Assembly: GCA_002297415.1 (NCBI GenBank)
Contig: DBKZ01000078.1
Span: forward strand, 44,555 to 56,996
From: Ruminococcaceae bacterium UBA737
GTDB lineage: Bacteria > Bacillota > Clostridia > Oscillospirales > Acutalibacteraceae
Direction of reading: 5' to 3'
DNA: 12,442 nt
Under the pieces are notes generated by a model. That model searched no databases. It saw only the letters and a list, made by a program, of their open reading frames with translations, and was not told where the DNA came from. Shown here in pieces: positions 5,938 through 12,442 of the stretch (position 1 is the stretch's first letter; each line of letters begins with the position of its first letter). A program made the translations under genes and the position numbers.

Positions 5938-5991
5938 CTTCAAAAAAGGAAAAGTTTACATTTTTTTCACCATATCTTAAACCTAATGCTT

Positions 5992-5997
5992 TATAAT
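5992..5997 (+). promoter_or_regulatory. Probable -10 box of the citrate synthase promoter
   Basis: A perfect TATAAT lies 37 bp before the TTG start at 6034. No good -35 is seen at 17 bp; the best candidate, TTCACC at 5966-5971, is 20 bp away. The promoter may be weak or need an activator. Confidence 0.45.
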
Positions 5998-6033
5998 GTA
6001 TTTAACATAATTTAGAAAGATACGGTGATAATA

Positions 6034-7395
6034 TTGAATCATTTAAAGCCGGAGTTGTTAGAATATATTGAAAAAAACGCGCAGATTTCAAACAGCGCTT
6101 ACGGAATAAAGCCCGAAATGTATCCCGAGCACAATGTTATGCGCGGACTCAGAGATTTAAACGGAAACGGTGTTGTAACAGGACTTACCGAAATTTCTGA
6201 AATAAAATCAAAGGAAAAGCTTCCTGACGGAACAGTAAGACCCTGCGAGGGAATTTTAAGATACAGGGGCTATGATGTAAAAGAACTCGTATCGGGTTTT
6301 ATGGAGGACGAAAGATTCGGCTTTGAGGAAACAGCCTATCTTCTTTTGTTTTCAAAGCTTCCGAGCAAAAATGAGCTTGATGAATTCTGCAATGTTTTAT
6401 CGGCGTTAAGAACTCTTCCCGATTCCTTTGTGAGAGATATGATTTTAAAAGCTTCGGGCAAGGATATGATGAATATGCTTTCAAGGTGTGTTCTCGCCCT
6501 TTATGCTTATGACGAGAATGCGGACGATACAACGGTTAAAAATGTTTTAAGACAGGCTCTCTTTTTAATCTCGGTATTTCCCCTGCTTGCGGTTTACAGC
6601 TATAATGCCTACCGCCATTATCATTTAGGAAAAAATCTTTTTATAAAGCTTCCAAAGCCTGAATACACAACTGCGCAAAATATTCTTTATATGTTAAGGG
6701 ATGACGGTAAGTTTACCGACACGGAAGCAAAAATTCTTGACCTTGCGCTTGTTCTTCATGCGGAGCACGGCGGCGGTAACAACTCTTCTTTTACAACGCA
6801 TGTCGTAACCTCTTCGGGAACCGACACATATTCCGCTGTATCGGCGGCGCTCGGCTCTCTTAAAGGTCCCAGACACGGCGGAGCAAATATCAAGGTTGCA
6901 AAAATGTTTGACGATATGCATGAAAATATCGACATTGAAAACGACGCTCAGATAAAACAGTATCTTTGCGATCTTCTTGATAAAAAAGCTTTTGACTGCA
7001 AGGGTCTTATTTACGGAATGGGACATGCCGTATATTCTGTTTCGGACCCGAGAGCGCAGGTGCTTCACAGGTGCGCTAAAAAATTAAGCCTTGAAAACGG
7101 CTTTGAAAGCGAATACAATCTTTACAGCAAGGTTGCAAAATTCGCACCCGAAATAATTGCAGAAAAAAGAAAGATATATAAAGGCGTCAGCCCTAATGTG
7201 GATTTTTATTCGGGACTTGTTTATAAAATTCTCGGTCTTCCCTACGAGCTGTTCACACCGATTTTCGCAATTTCAAGAATTACAGGCTGGAGCGCGCACA
7301 GGATTGAAGAAATCCAGTCAAACGGCAAAATTATAAGACCTGCTTATATCAGCGTTAAAGACCCTAAAATTTATAAATCATTAAATAACAGATAA
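6034..7395 (+). CDS. gltA: Citrate synthase (Si type)
   Basis: A 453-residue citrate synthase condensing oxaloacetate and acetyl-CoA. The catalytic residues are recognisable: His245 in LHAEHGGGNNSSF, His331 in YGMGHAVY and Asp390 in NVDFYSG. GILRYRGYDVKEL near 73-85 and LGSLKGPRHGGAN near 274-285 are also typical. The HAEHGGGN form and the N-terminal extension of about 40 residues are characteristic of the Clostridia branch of this Si-type family, unrelated to Re-citrate synthase. In such anaerobes it usually feeds 2-oxoglutarate and glutamate synthesis. TTG 6034 is preferred because GGTGAT (6024-6029) lies 4 bp before it, exactly the arrangement seen at trmL; GTG 6025 (three codons earlier) is the alternative. 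It is monocistronic, divergent from rpe, and ends at a strong terminator. Confidence 0.95.
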   Translation: MNHLKPELLEYIEKNAQISNSAYGIKPEMYPEHNVMRGLRDLNGNGVVTGLTEISEIKSKEKLPDGTVRPCEGILRYRGYDVKELVSGFMEDERFGFEETAYLLLFSKLPSKNELDEFCNVLSALRTLPDSFVRDMILKASGKDMMNMLSRCVLALYAYDENADDTTVKNVLRQALFLISVFPLLAVYSYNAYRHYHLGKNLFIKLPKPEYTTAQNILYMLRDDGKFTDTEAKILDLALVLHAEHGGGNNSSFTTHVVTSSGTDTYSAVSAALGSLKGPRHGGANIKVAKMFDDMHENIDIENDAQIKQYLCDLLDKKAFDCKGLIYGMGHAVYSVSDPRAQVLHRCAKKLSLENGFESEYNLYSKVAKFAPEIIAEKRKIYKGVSPNVDFYSGLVYKILGLPYELFTPIFAISRITGWSAHRIEEIQSNGKIIRPAYISVKDPKIYKSLNNR

Positions 7396-7399
7396 ATTA

Positions 7400-7440
7400 A
7401 AACGGTTGCAGATTTTTATTTTCTGCAACCGTTTATTTTT
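7400..7440. terminator. Strong bidirectional terminator between gltA and the SEDS gene
   Basis: AAACGGTTGCAG (7400-7411) and CTGCAACCGTTT (7423-7434) form a perfect 12-bp stem, extended by one A-T pair, with a T-rich loop. ATTTTTA follows on the plus strand, and the A-rich 5' side gives a T-run on the minus strand, so it serves both convergent genes. The stop codon of the SEDS gene (7439-7441) lies in the T-run. Confidence 0.93.
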
Positions 7441-8569
7441 AATCGTGTAAATAAATCGTTCTCGAATTTCGATGCATATAAACGCTCATTACAAGTCCGA
7501 CGCCGAGATAAAGACATAAAAGCGAGGTTCCTCCTGCGCTGAAGAAAGGAAGTGTGACTCCGATAACGGGAAGCAAGCCTATGCACATTCCTATATTTAT
7601 GGTAACCTGAGCTAAAAGCATACCGAAAAATCCTATACAAATAAGCTTTCCGCTTTGCTTTCTGCAAATTCTTGCAATATGAACCGCTCTTAAGGCTATG
7701 GCGCAAAGAAGAATTATAACAGCCATACAGCCTAAAAATCCAAGCTGTTCTCCGATACTTACAAAAATAAAATCGTTTTGTCCCTCGGGAACATATCCTA
7801 CCTTTGTAAGAGTTCCTTTAAGCAGACCCTGTCCGAAAAATCCGCCGTTTGCAAGGGCTCTTCTTCCGTAATAAGCCTGAAAGGTCGCACCCTGAATATC
7901 GCCCTCGATATTAAAAAGATTGATAAGTCTTGAGCGCTGATCCTCATTCATAATAAAGAAAAATACAATAGGAGAAGCAATAAGCGCCGCAGAAAAAGCC
8001 GCAAGGAAATATTTCCACGAAACCCCTGCCGCGCAGAGCATAGAGAGCACTATTATTGCAAAAACAAGCGCCGTTCCGTCATCGCCCTGAAAATGAATAA
8101 GAAGCACGGGAAACGCACCGTGCAGGCACACGGGAATTAAATATTTAAGCTTGTTTATATTTTCCTTAACCTTCGAAATATGCGCGGAAAACGAAATTAT
8201 AAAGCAAATTTTTAAAAGCTCGGAGGGCTGAAATGTTGTAATTCCGAGATTGAGCCAAGCTTTATCATCGGTTCCCTCAGGGGCAAATCCGATAAAAAAT
8301 GTCAGAATAACGGGAATTACGCCGATTACTGCAAATATGTACCAGCTTTGAATAAACCTCTCATAATCAAAAGAGGATATTATAACCGCAAAAACAATAC
8401 CCAAAGCCAAGGAAATCATCTGCACAAGAACAGGTCTTAATGTTTCGAGATGTCTTGTCGCGGAAAAAACGGCAAGACACCCGTAAGAAGAGGCAAAAAA
8501 GCACAGAAACAAAAGGACCTTATCCGTTTCGCGGATAAAATCCGCAATTCTTGAAATTATTCTGTTCAA
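7439..8569 (-). CDS. SEDS-family peptidoglycan polymerase (RodA/FtsW/SpoVE type)
   Basis: A 376-residue polytopic membrane protein with about ten hydrophobic segments, of the SEDS glycosyltransferase family that polymerises lipid II with a partner class B PBP. Signatures: WLNLGITTFQPSELLKI (105-121), QGDDGTALVFA (161-171), ALANGGFFGQGL (238-249), VPEGQNDFIF (260-269) and LLPVIGVTLPFFSAGGTSL (332-350). Asp266 in the NDFIF motif corresponds to the catalytic Asp of RodA/FtsW, although the usual preceding His-Thr is Gln-Asn here. The TTG start at 8569 is supported by GGAGG (8577-8581) 7 bp upstream. It lies 20 bp downstream of spoVAC in the same orientation, so a role in spore cortex or engulfment (SpoVE-like) is possible, but RodA- and FtsW-type roles cannot be separated by reading alone. 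Confidence 0.88.
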   Translation of the reverse strand: MNRIISRIADFIRETDKVLLFLCFFASSYGCLAVFSATRHLETLRPVLVQMISLALGIVFAVIISSFDYERFIQSWYIFAVIGVIPVILTFFIGFAPEGTDDKAWLNLGITTFQPSELLKICFIISFSAHISKVKENINKLKYLIPVCLHGAFPVLLIHFQGDDGTALVFAIIVLSMLCAAGVSWKYFLAAFSAALIASPIVFFFIMNEDQRSRLINLFNIEGDIQGATFQAYYGRRALANGGFFGQGLLKGTLTKVGYVPEGQNDFIFVSIGEQLGFLGCMAVIILLCAIALRAVHIARICRKQSGKLICIGFFGMLLAQVTINIGMCIGLLPVIGVTLPFFSAGGTSLLCLYLGVGLVMSVYMHRNSRTIYLHD

Positions 8570-8589
8570 GCAATCGCCTCCGATACATG

Positions 8590-9027
8590 CTACATAAAAA
8601 TAAAATAAATTACACCGTATACAATTCCCGCTACGGTTCCGTAAAGAATTACTGGTCCCGCAACAGAAAATATTTTTGTTCCTATTCCTAAAATCTGTCC
8701 CTCGTTTTTAAATTCTACCGCCGGAGAGACTACCGCGTTTGCAAAGCCTGTTATCGGCACCAAGGTTCCTGCCCCCGCATGCTTGGCAATTTTATCAAAA
8801 ACTCCGATTCCCGTAAGCAGACCGGCTATAACTATCAGTGTTGAAGGAACCGCCGCTCTTACAAGCATCTCGCTTAAACCAAGCTTAGAATAAAGCTCAA
8901 ATAAAAGCTGACCTATAACGCAAATAAATCCGCCTGTTACAAAAGCGCATGTATAATCCTTAACCTTCTTTGAGGGCTTAGAAGCAGTCTTTACCATTTT
9001 TGAATATTCATTTTTATCGGGAAACAT
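8590..9027 (-). CDS. spoVAC: Stage V sporulation protein AC
   Basis: A 145-residue membrane protein of the SpoVAC/SpoVAEb family. SpoVA proteins form the inner spore membrane channel for Ca-dipicolinic acid uptake during sporulation and release in germination, and SpoVAC acts as a mechanosensitive channel. After a basic N-terminus (EYSKMVKTASKPSKKVKDY) come hydrophobic segments near 26-45, 57-76 and 118-143, with the family hallmarks FVTGGFICVIGQ (29-40), GIGVFDKIAKHAGAGT (73-88), PITGFANAVVSPAVEF (91-106) and AGPVILYGT. ATG 9027 is preceded by AGGTGAT (9031-9037). The usual partners spoVAD and spoVAE do not follow; a SEDS gene does. This gene is the main evidence that the host forms spores. 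No forespore-type promoter could be confidently identified. Confidence 0.92.
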   Translation of the reverse strand: MFPDKNEYSKMVKTASKPSKKVKDYTCAFVTGGFICVIGQLLFELYSKLGLSEMLVRAAVPSTLIVIAGLLTGIGVFDKIAKHAGAGTLVPITGFANAVVSPAVEFKNEGQILGIGTKIFSVAGPVILYGTVAGIVYGVIYFIFM

Positions 9028-9076
9028 AATATCACCTGATTATAAGTTTTTATTATTTTGCCCGAAACAACAGAAT

Positions 9077-9694
9077 TTATTTACTTTGGCTTCGCGGATC
9101 GTAATTTTCAAGGAATTCGTTCCATTCCTCTTCGCTTAACGTATCATTGCCGCGCTTGAATTCACCGTATGCTCTTTCGGTGATTTTTTTGTATTCACGG
9201 GAAATATAAAGCCTTTCCCTGATAACAATTACAGCCATAAAGACGCTTACAGCAAAAATAAGCAAAGCAGGAATAAAATGCTTCCAGTAATAATCCGCGT
9301 GAAGATTAAGTCTTGAAAAATCGTTGCCTTTAAAAAACCTTGCCTCAAGAATTACAAATACCGGCTGTGTTACAATATTCATTATAAGTCCTGTCAGCTT
9401 AAATTTAACAAAGAACAGAACAAAAGAAATAATTGTGATAACAAAAAATACGCAGGTTGTTCCTTCGTAACTTAAGTGATACTTTAAAACCTCTTTGCTT
9501 ATACCTTCGCTGTCCGTAAGATGCAAAATCATAAGCAGCGAGACCATAAGCGAAATAAAAGAATAATATGCAAAGAAAATTATATAAAAAACCTTAAGCG
9601 CTTTAAAAAGCTTACCGTCGGTTCTTGCCGGCGCGTTTTTGTATTTATTTCCGAGAAATTCAATTCTGTCAAGAATTTTCTGATTTTTCTTCAA
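9077..9694 (-). CDS. Unknown four-helix membrane protein
   Basis: A 205-residue protein I do not recognise. It has a basic, charged N-terminus (1-34), hydrophobic segments at about 35-58, 79-98, 100-117 and 139-158, and a charged C-terminal tail (159-205) rich in Glu, Arg and Lys, containing DTLSEEEWNEFLENY. There is no signal peptide or cysteine pattern. The start is TTG 9694, with AAAGGA (9705-9710) 10 bp upstream. It is the first gene after the divergent promoter and lies 49 bp before spoVAC, so it is probably cotranscribed with spoVAC and the SEDS gene, and a role in the envelope or in sporulation is possible from context only. Confidence 0.8.
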   Translation of the reverse strand: MKKNQKILDRIEFLGNKYKNAPARTDGKLFKALKVFYIIFFAYYSFISLMVSLLMILHLTDSEGISKEVLKYHLSYEGTTCVFFVITIISFVLFFVKFKLTGLIMNIVTQPVFVILEARFFKGNDFSRLNLHADYYWKHFIPALLIFAVSVFMAVIVIRERLYISREYKKITERAYGEFKRGNDTLSEEEWNEFLENYDPRSQSK

Positions 9695-9733
9695 GGCTGA
9701 ACCGTCCTTTATTACATAATTCGACTTAAAATG

Positions 9734-9762
9734 ATTATAACATACTTAAAATTCCTTGACAA
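9734..9762 (-). promoter_or_regulatory. Sigma-A promoter for the membrane protein-spoVAC-SEDS cluster
   Basis: Read on the minus strand: -35 TTGTCA (9762-9757), exact 17-bp spacer, -10 TATAAT (9739-9734). Its -35 box overlaps the -35 box of the trmL promoter on the other strand. Confidence 0.72.
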
Positions 9763-9784
9763 GTATTTTTAACGCTAATATAAT
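9756..9784 (+). promoter_or_regulatory. Consensus sigma-A promoter of trmL
   Basis: TTGACA (9756-9761), 17-bp spacer, TATAAT (9779-9784): perfect at both boxes. The start site should be near 9790, directly before the GGTGAT ribosome binding site. Confidence 0.9.
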
Positions 9785-9800
9785 CTTATTGGTGATTTAT

Positions 9801-10307
9801 ATGTCTGAAATAAATATAGTAATGGTTGAACCGGAAATTCCGCAAAACACCGGAAACGTTGCAAGAACTTGCGCCGCAACAGGTGCGAGGCTTCACCTTG
9901 TCGGTCCGATGGGCTTTAAAATCGACGATAAAAAGCTTAAAAGAGCAGGTCTTGATTATTGGCATTTCCTAGATATAACTTATTATGATAGCTTAGAGGA
10001 CTTTTTTTCTAAAAACAAAGGTGATTTTTTCTATTTTACAACAAAGGGCAGAAAAACTCATTCCGAGGTTTCTTATCCCGACGGCTGTTATTTAGTTTTC
10101 GGCAAGGAAACAAAGGGTTTACCGGAAGAGCTTCTTCTTAAAAATCCCGATACGGCTGTAAGAATTCCGATGGCAGGAGAAATACGCAGTCTCAACCTTT
10201 CAAACTCGGTCGCAATTGCGGTTTATGAGGTTTTGAGACAATGGAATTACCCTGAACTTGAAAATTTCGGTCAGCTGCACGAATATAAGTGGGAAAATGC
10301 AGAATAA
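9801..10307 (+). CDS. trmL: tRNA (cytidine/uridine-34-2'-O)-methyltransferase
   Basis: A 168-residue SPOUT-family methyltransferase (TrmL/YibK type) that 2'-O-methylates the wobble nucleotide of tRNA-Leu isoacceptors using S-adenosylmethionine. Motif 1 is EPEIPQNTGNVARTCAATG (10-28) with the conserved Asn16 and Arg22. The AdoMet-binding trefoil knot is seen in LVFGKETKGLP and IPMAGEIRSLNLSNSVAIAVYE near the C-terminus. There is no extra RNA-binding domain, which is normal for TrmL. ATG 9801 is used, because GGTGAT (9791-9796) lies 4 bp before it and homology starts there; the frame upstream runs through the promoter. No terminator is seen before pgk. Confidence 0.95.
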   Translation: MSEINIVMVEPEIPQNTGNVARTCAATGARLHLVGPMGFKIDDKKLKRAGLDYWHFLDITYYDSLEDFFSKNKGDFFYFTTKGRKTHSEVSYPDGCYLVFGKETKGLPEELLLKNPDTAVRIPMAGEIRSLNLSNSVAIAVYEVLRQWNYPELENFGQLHEYKWENAE

Positions 10308-10322
10308 ATTCTTAAAATGATA

Positions 10323-10350
10323 TTGAAAAATTTTCAAAATGTGGTAAAAT
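10323..10350 (+). promoter_or_regulatory. Promoter of pgk with extended -10
   Basis: TTGAAA (10323-10328), 16-bp spacer, TAAAAT (10345-10350) preceded by TGG (extended -10, TGn). The -35 box is one arm of an imperfect palindrome, TTGAAAA-A-TTTTCAA (10323-10337), which could be a regulator site. Confidence 0.7.
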
Positions 10351-10389
10351 AATATTGTAAATTTTAATGTCTTGAAAGGATGTAAAAAA

Positions 10390-11601
10390 ATGAACGCACT
10401 CAATAAAAAGACCGTTGACGATATCAATGTTAAGGGTCAGAATGTTCTGGTTCGCTGCGATTTTAACGTTCCGCTTAAAAACGGAGTTATCACGGACGAA
10501 AACAGAATCATCGCCGCTCTCCCCACAATCAAAAAGCTTATTGCCGACGGCGGCAGGGTTATCCTCTGCTCACATCTCGGTAAGCCGAAGGGCGAGCCTA
10601 AGCCCGAGCTTTCTTTAGCTCCTGTTGCCAAGAGACTTTCGGAGCTTTTAGGCAAAGAGGTTGTTTTCGCGGCTGACGATAATGTTGTCGGCGAAAATGC
10701 CAAAAAGGCTGTAAGCGAAATGAAGGACGGAGATGTTGTTCTTTTACAGAACACCCGTTACCGCGCGGAAGAAACCAAGAACGGCGAAGAGTTCTCAAAA
10801 GAATTAGGTTCTCTTGCCGATATATTTGTAAACGACGCATTCGGTACAGCTCACAGAGCTCATTGCTCAACTGTAGGCGTTGTTTCCTATGTTAAAGAGG
10901 CTGTTGCGGGCTATCTTATCGGAAAAGAGCTTAAATATCTCGGAAACGCTGTTGAAAATCCTGTCCGTCCGTTTGTAACAATCCTCGGCGGAGCTAAGGT
11001 TGCAGATAAGCTTTCTGTTATCGAAAATCTTTTGAATAAAGCTGATACTCTTATTATCGGCGGCGGCATGGCTTATACCTTCCTTGCCGCTAAGGGCTAC
11101 AGCGTAGGAAAATCTCTTCTTGATACCGAAAAGATTGATTATTGCAAGGATATGCTTAAAAAGGCTGATGAAAAGGGCGTTAAAATCCTTCTTCCGGTTG
11201 ACTGCAATATAGCAGACCACTTCCCTGATCCTATCGACGGCGAGATTGAGGTTAAAACAGTTGACGCTGATAAAATCCCCGATGATTATGAGGGACTTGA
11301 TATCGGACCTAAGACAGCGGAGATTTTTGCAAATGAAGTTAAGAATGCAAAAACAGTTGTATGGAACGGACCTATGGGCGTATTTGAAAACCCGACTCTT
11401 GCTCAGGGCACCATTGCTGTTGCAAAGAGCCTTGCCGAGACCGACGCTGTAACAATTATCGGCGGCGGAGATTCTGCGGCCGCTGTCAACACCTTGGGCT
11501 TCGGCGACAAGATGACTCATATTTCTACAGGCGGCGGAGCTTCTCTTGAATTCCTTGAGGGCAAAGAGCTTCCCGGCATTGCAGCTCTGAACGATAAATA
11601 A
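10390..11601 (+). CDS. pgk: Phosphoglycerate kinase
   Basis: A 403-residue glycolytic kinase transferring phosphate from 1,3-bisphosphoglycerate to ADP. The substrate-binding N-domain shows VLVRCDFNVPL (19-29) and ILCSHLGKPKG (58-68), then VVLLQNTRYRAEE and VNDAFGTAHRAHCS. The nucleotide-binding C-domain shows PFVTILGGAKVADKL, LIIGGGMAYTFL, VVWNGPMGVFE, TIIGGGDSAAAVN and HISTGGGASLEFLEGKELPG. Length is close to the usual 395-400. ATG 10390 is used, with AAGGA (10376-10380) 9 bp upstream; the frame extends a few codons upstream through the ribosome binding site. It has its own promoter and a structured 3' region. gapA, tpiA and other glycolytic neighbours are absent here, so pgk appears to stand alone. 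Confidence 0.98.
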   Translation: MNALNKKTVDDINVKGQNVLVRCDFNVPLKNGVITDENRIIAALPTIKKLIADGGRVILCSHLGKPKGEPKPELSLAPVAKRLSELLGKEVVFAADDNVVGENAKKAVSEMKDGDVVLLQNTRYRAEETKNGEEFSKELGSLADIFVNDAFGTAHRAHCSTVGVVSYVKEAVAGYLIGKELKYLGNAVENPVRPFVTILGGAKVADKLSVIENLLNKADTLIIGGGMAYTFLAAKGYSVGKSLLDTEKIDYCKDMLKKADEKGVKILLPVDCNIADHFPDPIDGEIEVKTVDADKIPDDYEGLDIGPKTAEIFANEVKNAKTVVWNGPMGVFENPTLAQGTIAVAKSLAETDAVTIIGGGDSAAAVNTLGFGDKMTHISTGGGASLEFLEGKELPGIAALNDK

Positions 11602-11613
11602 CATTGCTGTCGG

Positions 11614-11680
11614 GCTGCCGCGCGAGGAACACCGAATTTATGTTTTTCGGCGTTATCCGAGTGCGGCGGCTTTGATTGTT
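11614..11680 (+). terminator. Large compound hairpin terminator after pgk
   Basis: Outer stem GCTGCCGCGC (11614-11623) with GTGCGGCGGC (11661-11670) pairs fully if two G-U pairs are allowed. An inner stem AACACCGAA (11628-11636) with TTCGGCGTT (11646-11654) has one mismatch. TTTGATTGTTT follows, giving a U-rich tail. The size (57 nt) is large for a simple terminator, so a structured 3' UTR or leader element for the next gene is an alternative. Confidence 0.62.
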
Positions 11681-11697
11681 TAGAGGAAAAAAACTTT

Positions 11698-12442
11698 ATG
11701 AAAACATCAACTCAGATTGAATTTGGATCTGTGCTTGTCGGTGAAGAACGCACGGTTGAGCTGATAGCAAAAGCCGGGTTCGACGCATGGGATTTTTCAA
11801 TGTTCTCAATGTGCAGATACGATTGGTCAAGCGGAAAGCTGCTTGAAAACGACCACCCGCTTGCCGGTAGCGATTATCTTGCCTTTGCGCGGAGATTAAA
11901 ACAGATAGGTCTTGATAACGGAATTGTCTGCAATCAGTCTCACGCGCCGTTTCCGTCCTCTGTTCCGCAAATAAGGGACTATTTCAAAAGAGCTGTTGAA
12001 TGTACCGCGGAGGCGGGCGGAAAGATCTGCGTTATTCATCCGGATAATAACAAGTCTTCGGAGGAAAACGCCGAAATGTATAGGGAGCTTATGCCGTTTG
12101 CCCATCAGTACGGCGTTAAAATAGCAACCGAAAATATGTGGAACTGGGACGGCGCGAAAAACGAGTCCTGCTTTGCCGCCTGCGCAACCTCTGAAAGTTT
12201 TGTTGAACATGTTGACGCCGTGAACGACCCGTTTTTGGTCGCCTGCCTTGATTTGGGACACGCGGAAATGCGCGGCTCGGCTTCGGGTGCCGTTAATATG
12301 ATAAAAGCGTTGGGTCCCCGCCTGCAGGCACTGCATATTCATGATAACGACCGTTGGCACGATTCCCACCAAATTCCTTTCTCAATGGATATAGACTTTG
12401 CCGAAATCGTCAAAGCGCTGAAGGAAATAGGCTACGGCGGTT
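11698..12442 (+). CDS. Sugar phosphate isomerase/epimerase-like TIM barrel (3' end outside window)
   Basis: The first 248 residues of a xylose isomerase-like TIM-barrel protein (AP endonuclease 2 superfamily), running off the right edge. The fold is recognisable from the pattern ELIAKAGFDAWDFS (21-34), ICVIHPDN (110-117), KIATENMWNW (141-150), ACLDLGHAEM (182-191) and LHIHDNDRWHDSH (212-224). The probable metal ligands are Glu145, Asp185 and His188, with His213/His215 contributing to the site. The final glutamate expected in this family would be outside the window. Family members isomerise or epimerise sugars and inositols; the substrate cannot be told. ATG 11698 follows GAGG (11683-11686) with 11-bp spacing. 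It has no clear promoter of its own after the pgk hairpin. Confidence 0.9.
   Translation, partial: MKTSTQIEFGSVLVGEERTVELIAKAGFDAWDFSMFSMCRYDWSSGKLLENDHPLAGSDYLAFARRLKQIGLDNGIVCNQSHAPFPSSVPQIRDYFKRAVECTAEAGGKICVIHPDNNKSSEENAEMYRELMPFAHQYGVKIATENMWNWDGAKNESCFAACATSESFVEHVDAVNDPFLVACLDLGHAEMRGSASGAVNMIKALGPRLQALHIHDNDRWHDSHQIPFSMDIDFAEIVKALKEIGYGG

Noticed and set aside
5887..5943. N-terminal extension of ribulose-phosphate epimerase to an upstream ATG
   Set aside because: The extension would be translated from the promoter region (-35 at 5932-5937); homology and the ribosome binding site point to 5886.
9039..9044. TATAAT on the minus strand just before spoVAC as its own promoter
   Set aside because: A start site from it would fall inside the ribosome binding site, and no -35 is found at a proper distance. 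A sporulation sigma-factor promoter was looked for but nothing convincing was seen.
9756..9800. N-terminal extension of trmL
   Set aside because: The putative TTG start is itself the -35 box of the promoter; ATG 9801 fits the family and has GGTGAT before it.
10867..11604. Long minus-strand open frame across pgk
   Set aside because: It lies antisense to an unmistakable pgk coding sequence, and its translation has no recognisable family pattern.
11896..12372. Minus-strand open frame of 158 codons near the right edge
   Set aside because: The plus strand here encodes a clear isomerase/epimerase-like TIM barrel; the minus-strand frame is its shadow.
1..12442. tRNA, rRNA, CRISPR array, insertion sequence ends or known riboswitch
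   Set aside because: No cloverleaf, rRNA core, regularly spaced repeat array, transposase with terminal repeats, or familiar riboswitch core was recognised by reading both strands.

Overview
The window looks like the chromosome of a low-to-moderate GC, spore-forming member of the Clostridia, probably an Oscillospirales-type gut anaerobe. The evidence is a SpoVAC homologue, strong sigma-A promoters with TTGACA/TATAAT boxes, GGAGG or GGTGAT ribosome binding sites, frequent TTG starts, and a Clostridia-style Si-type citrate synthase. Taxonomy is inferred from protein style only; no rRNA is present.

Positions 1 to about 3930 are the right-hand part of a small mobile element whose left end lies outside the window. 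In order it carries the C-terminal end of an S24/LexA-like repressor, a strong promoter covered by two identical 20-bp palindromes, a hicA-hicB toxin-antitoxin pair, a HEPN protein of the HI0074 / NTase-substrate-binding type whose start overlaps the hicB stop, a Bro-N antirepressor-like protein whose natural start codon appears to be ACG, a region of nested inverted repeats, and a large serine recombinase. The three toxin-antitoxin-type genes are packed as one operon. The HEPN protein has no visible MntA nucleotidyltransferase partner.

Just after the recombinase and a terminator, an open frame of 241 codons begins abruptly at 3934 with no start codon. It reads like the C-terminal part of a conserved Clostridia protein, so the element appears to have inserted into this gene, with the N-terminal part expected beyond the left end of the window. 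Precise excision might rebuild it.

From 4660 on the content is chromosomal housekeeping: a short MecA-like adaptor converging on and overlapping ribulose-phosphate 3-epimerase (minus strand), then citrate synthase (plus). A shared strong terminator separates citrate synthase from a minus-strand cluster that in transcription order is an unknown four-helix membrane protein, spoVAC and a RodA/FtsW-type SEDS glycan polymerase. A divergent promoter pair sharing one -35 box drives that cluster leftwards and the tRNA methyltransferase trmL rightwards. pgk follows with its own promoter and a large 3' hairpin, then a sugar phosphate isomerase/epimerase-like gene cut by the window end.

The most interesting parts are the hicA-hicB-HEPN operon with its twin operators, the possible attenuator before the recombinase, and the gene interrupted at the element's right end.
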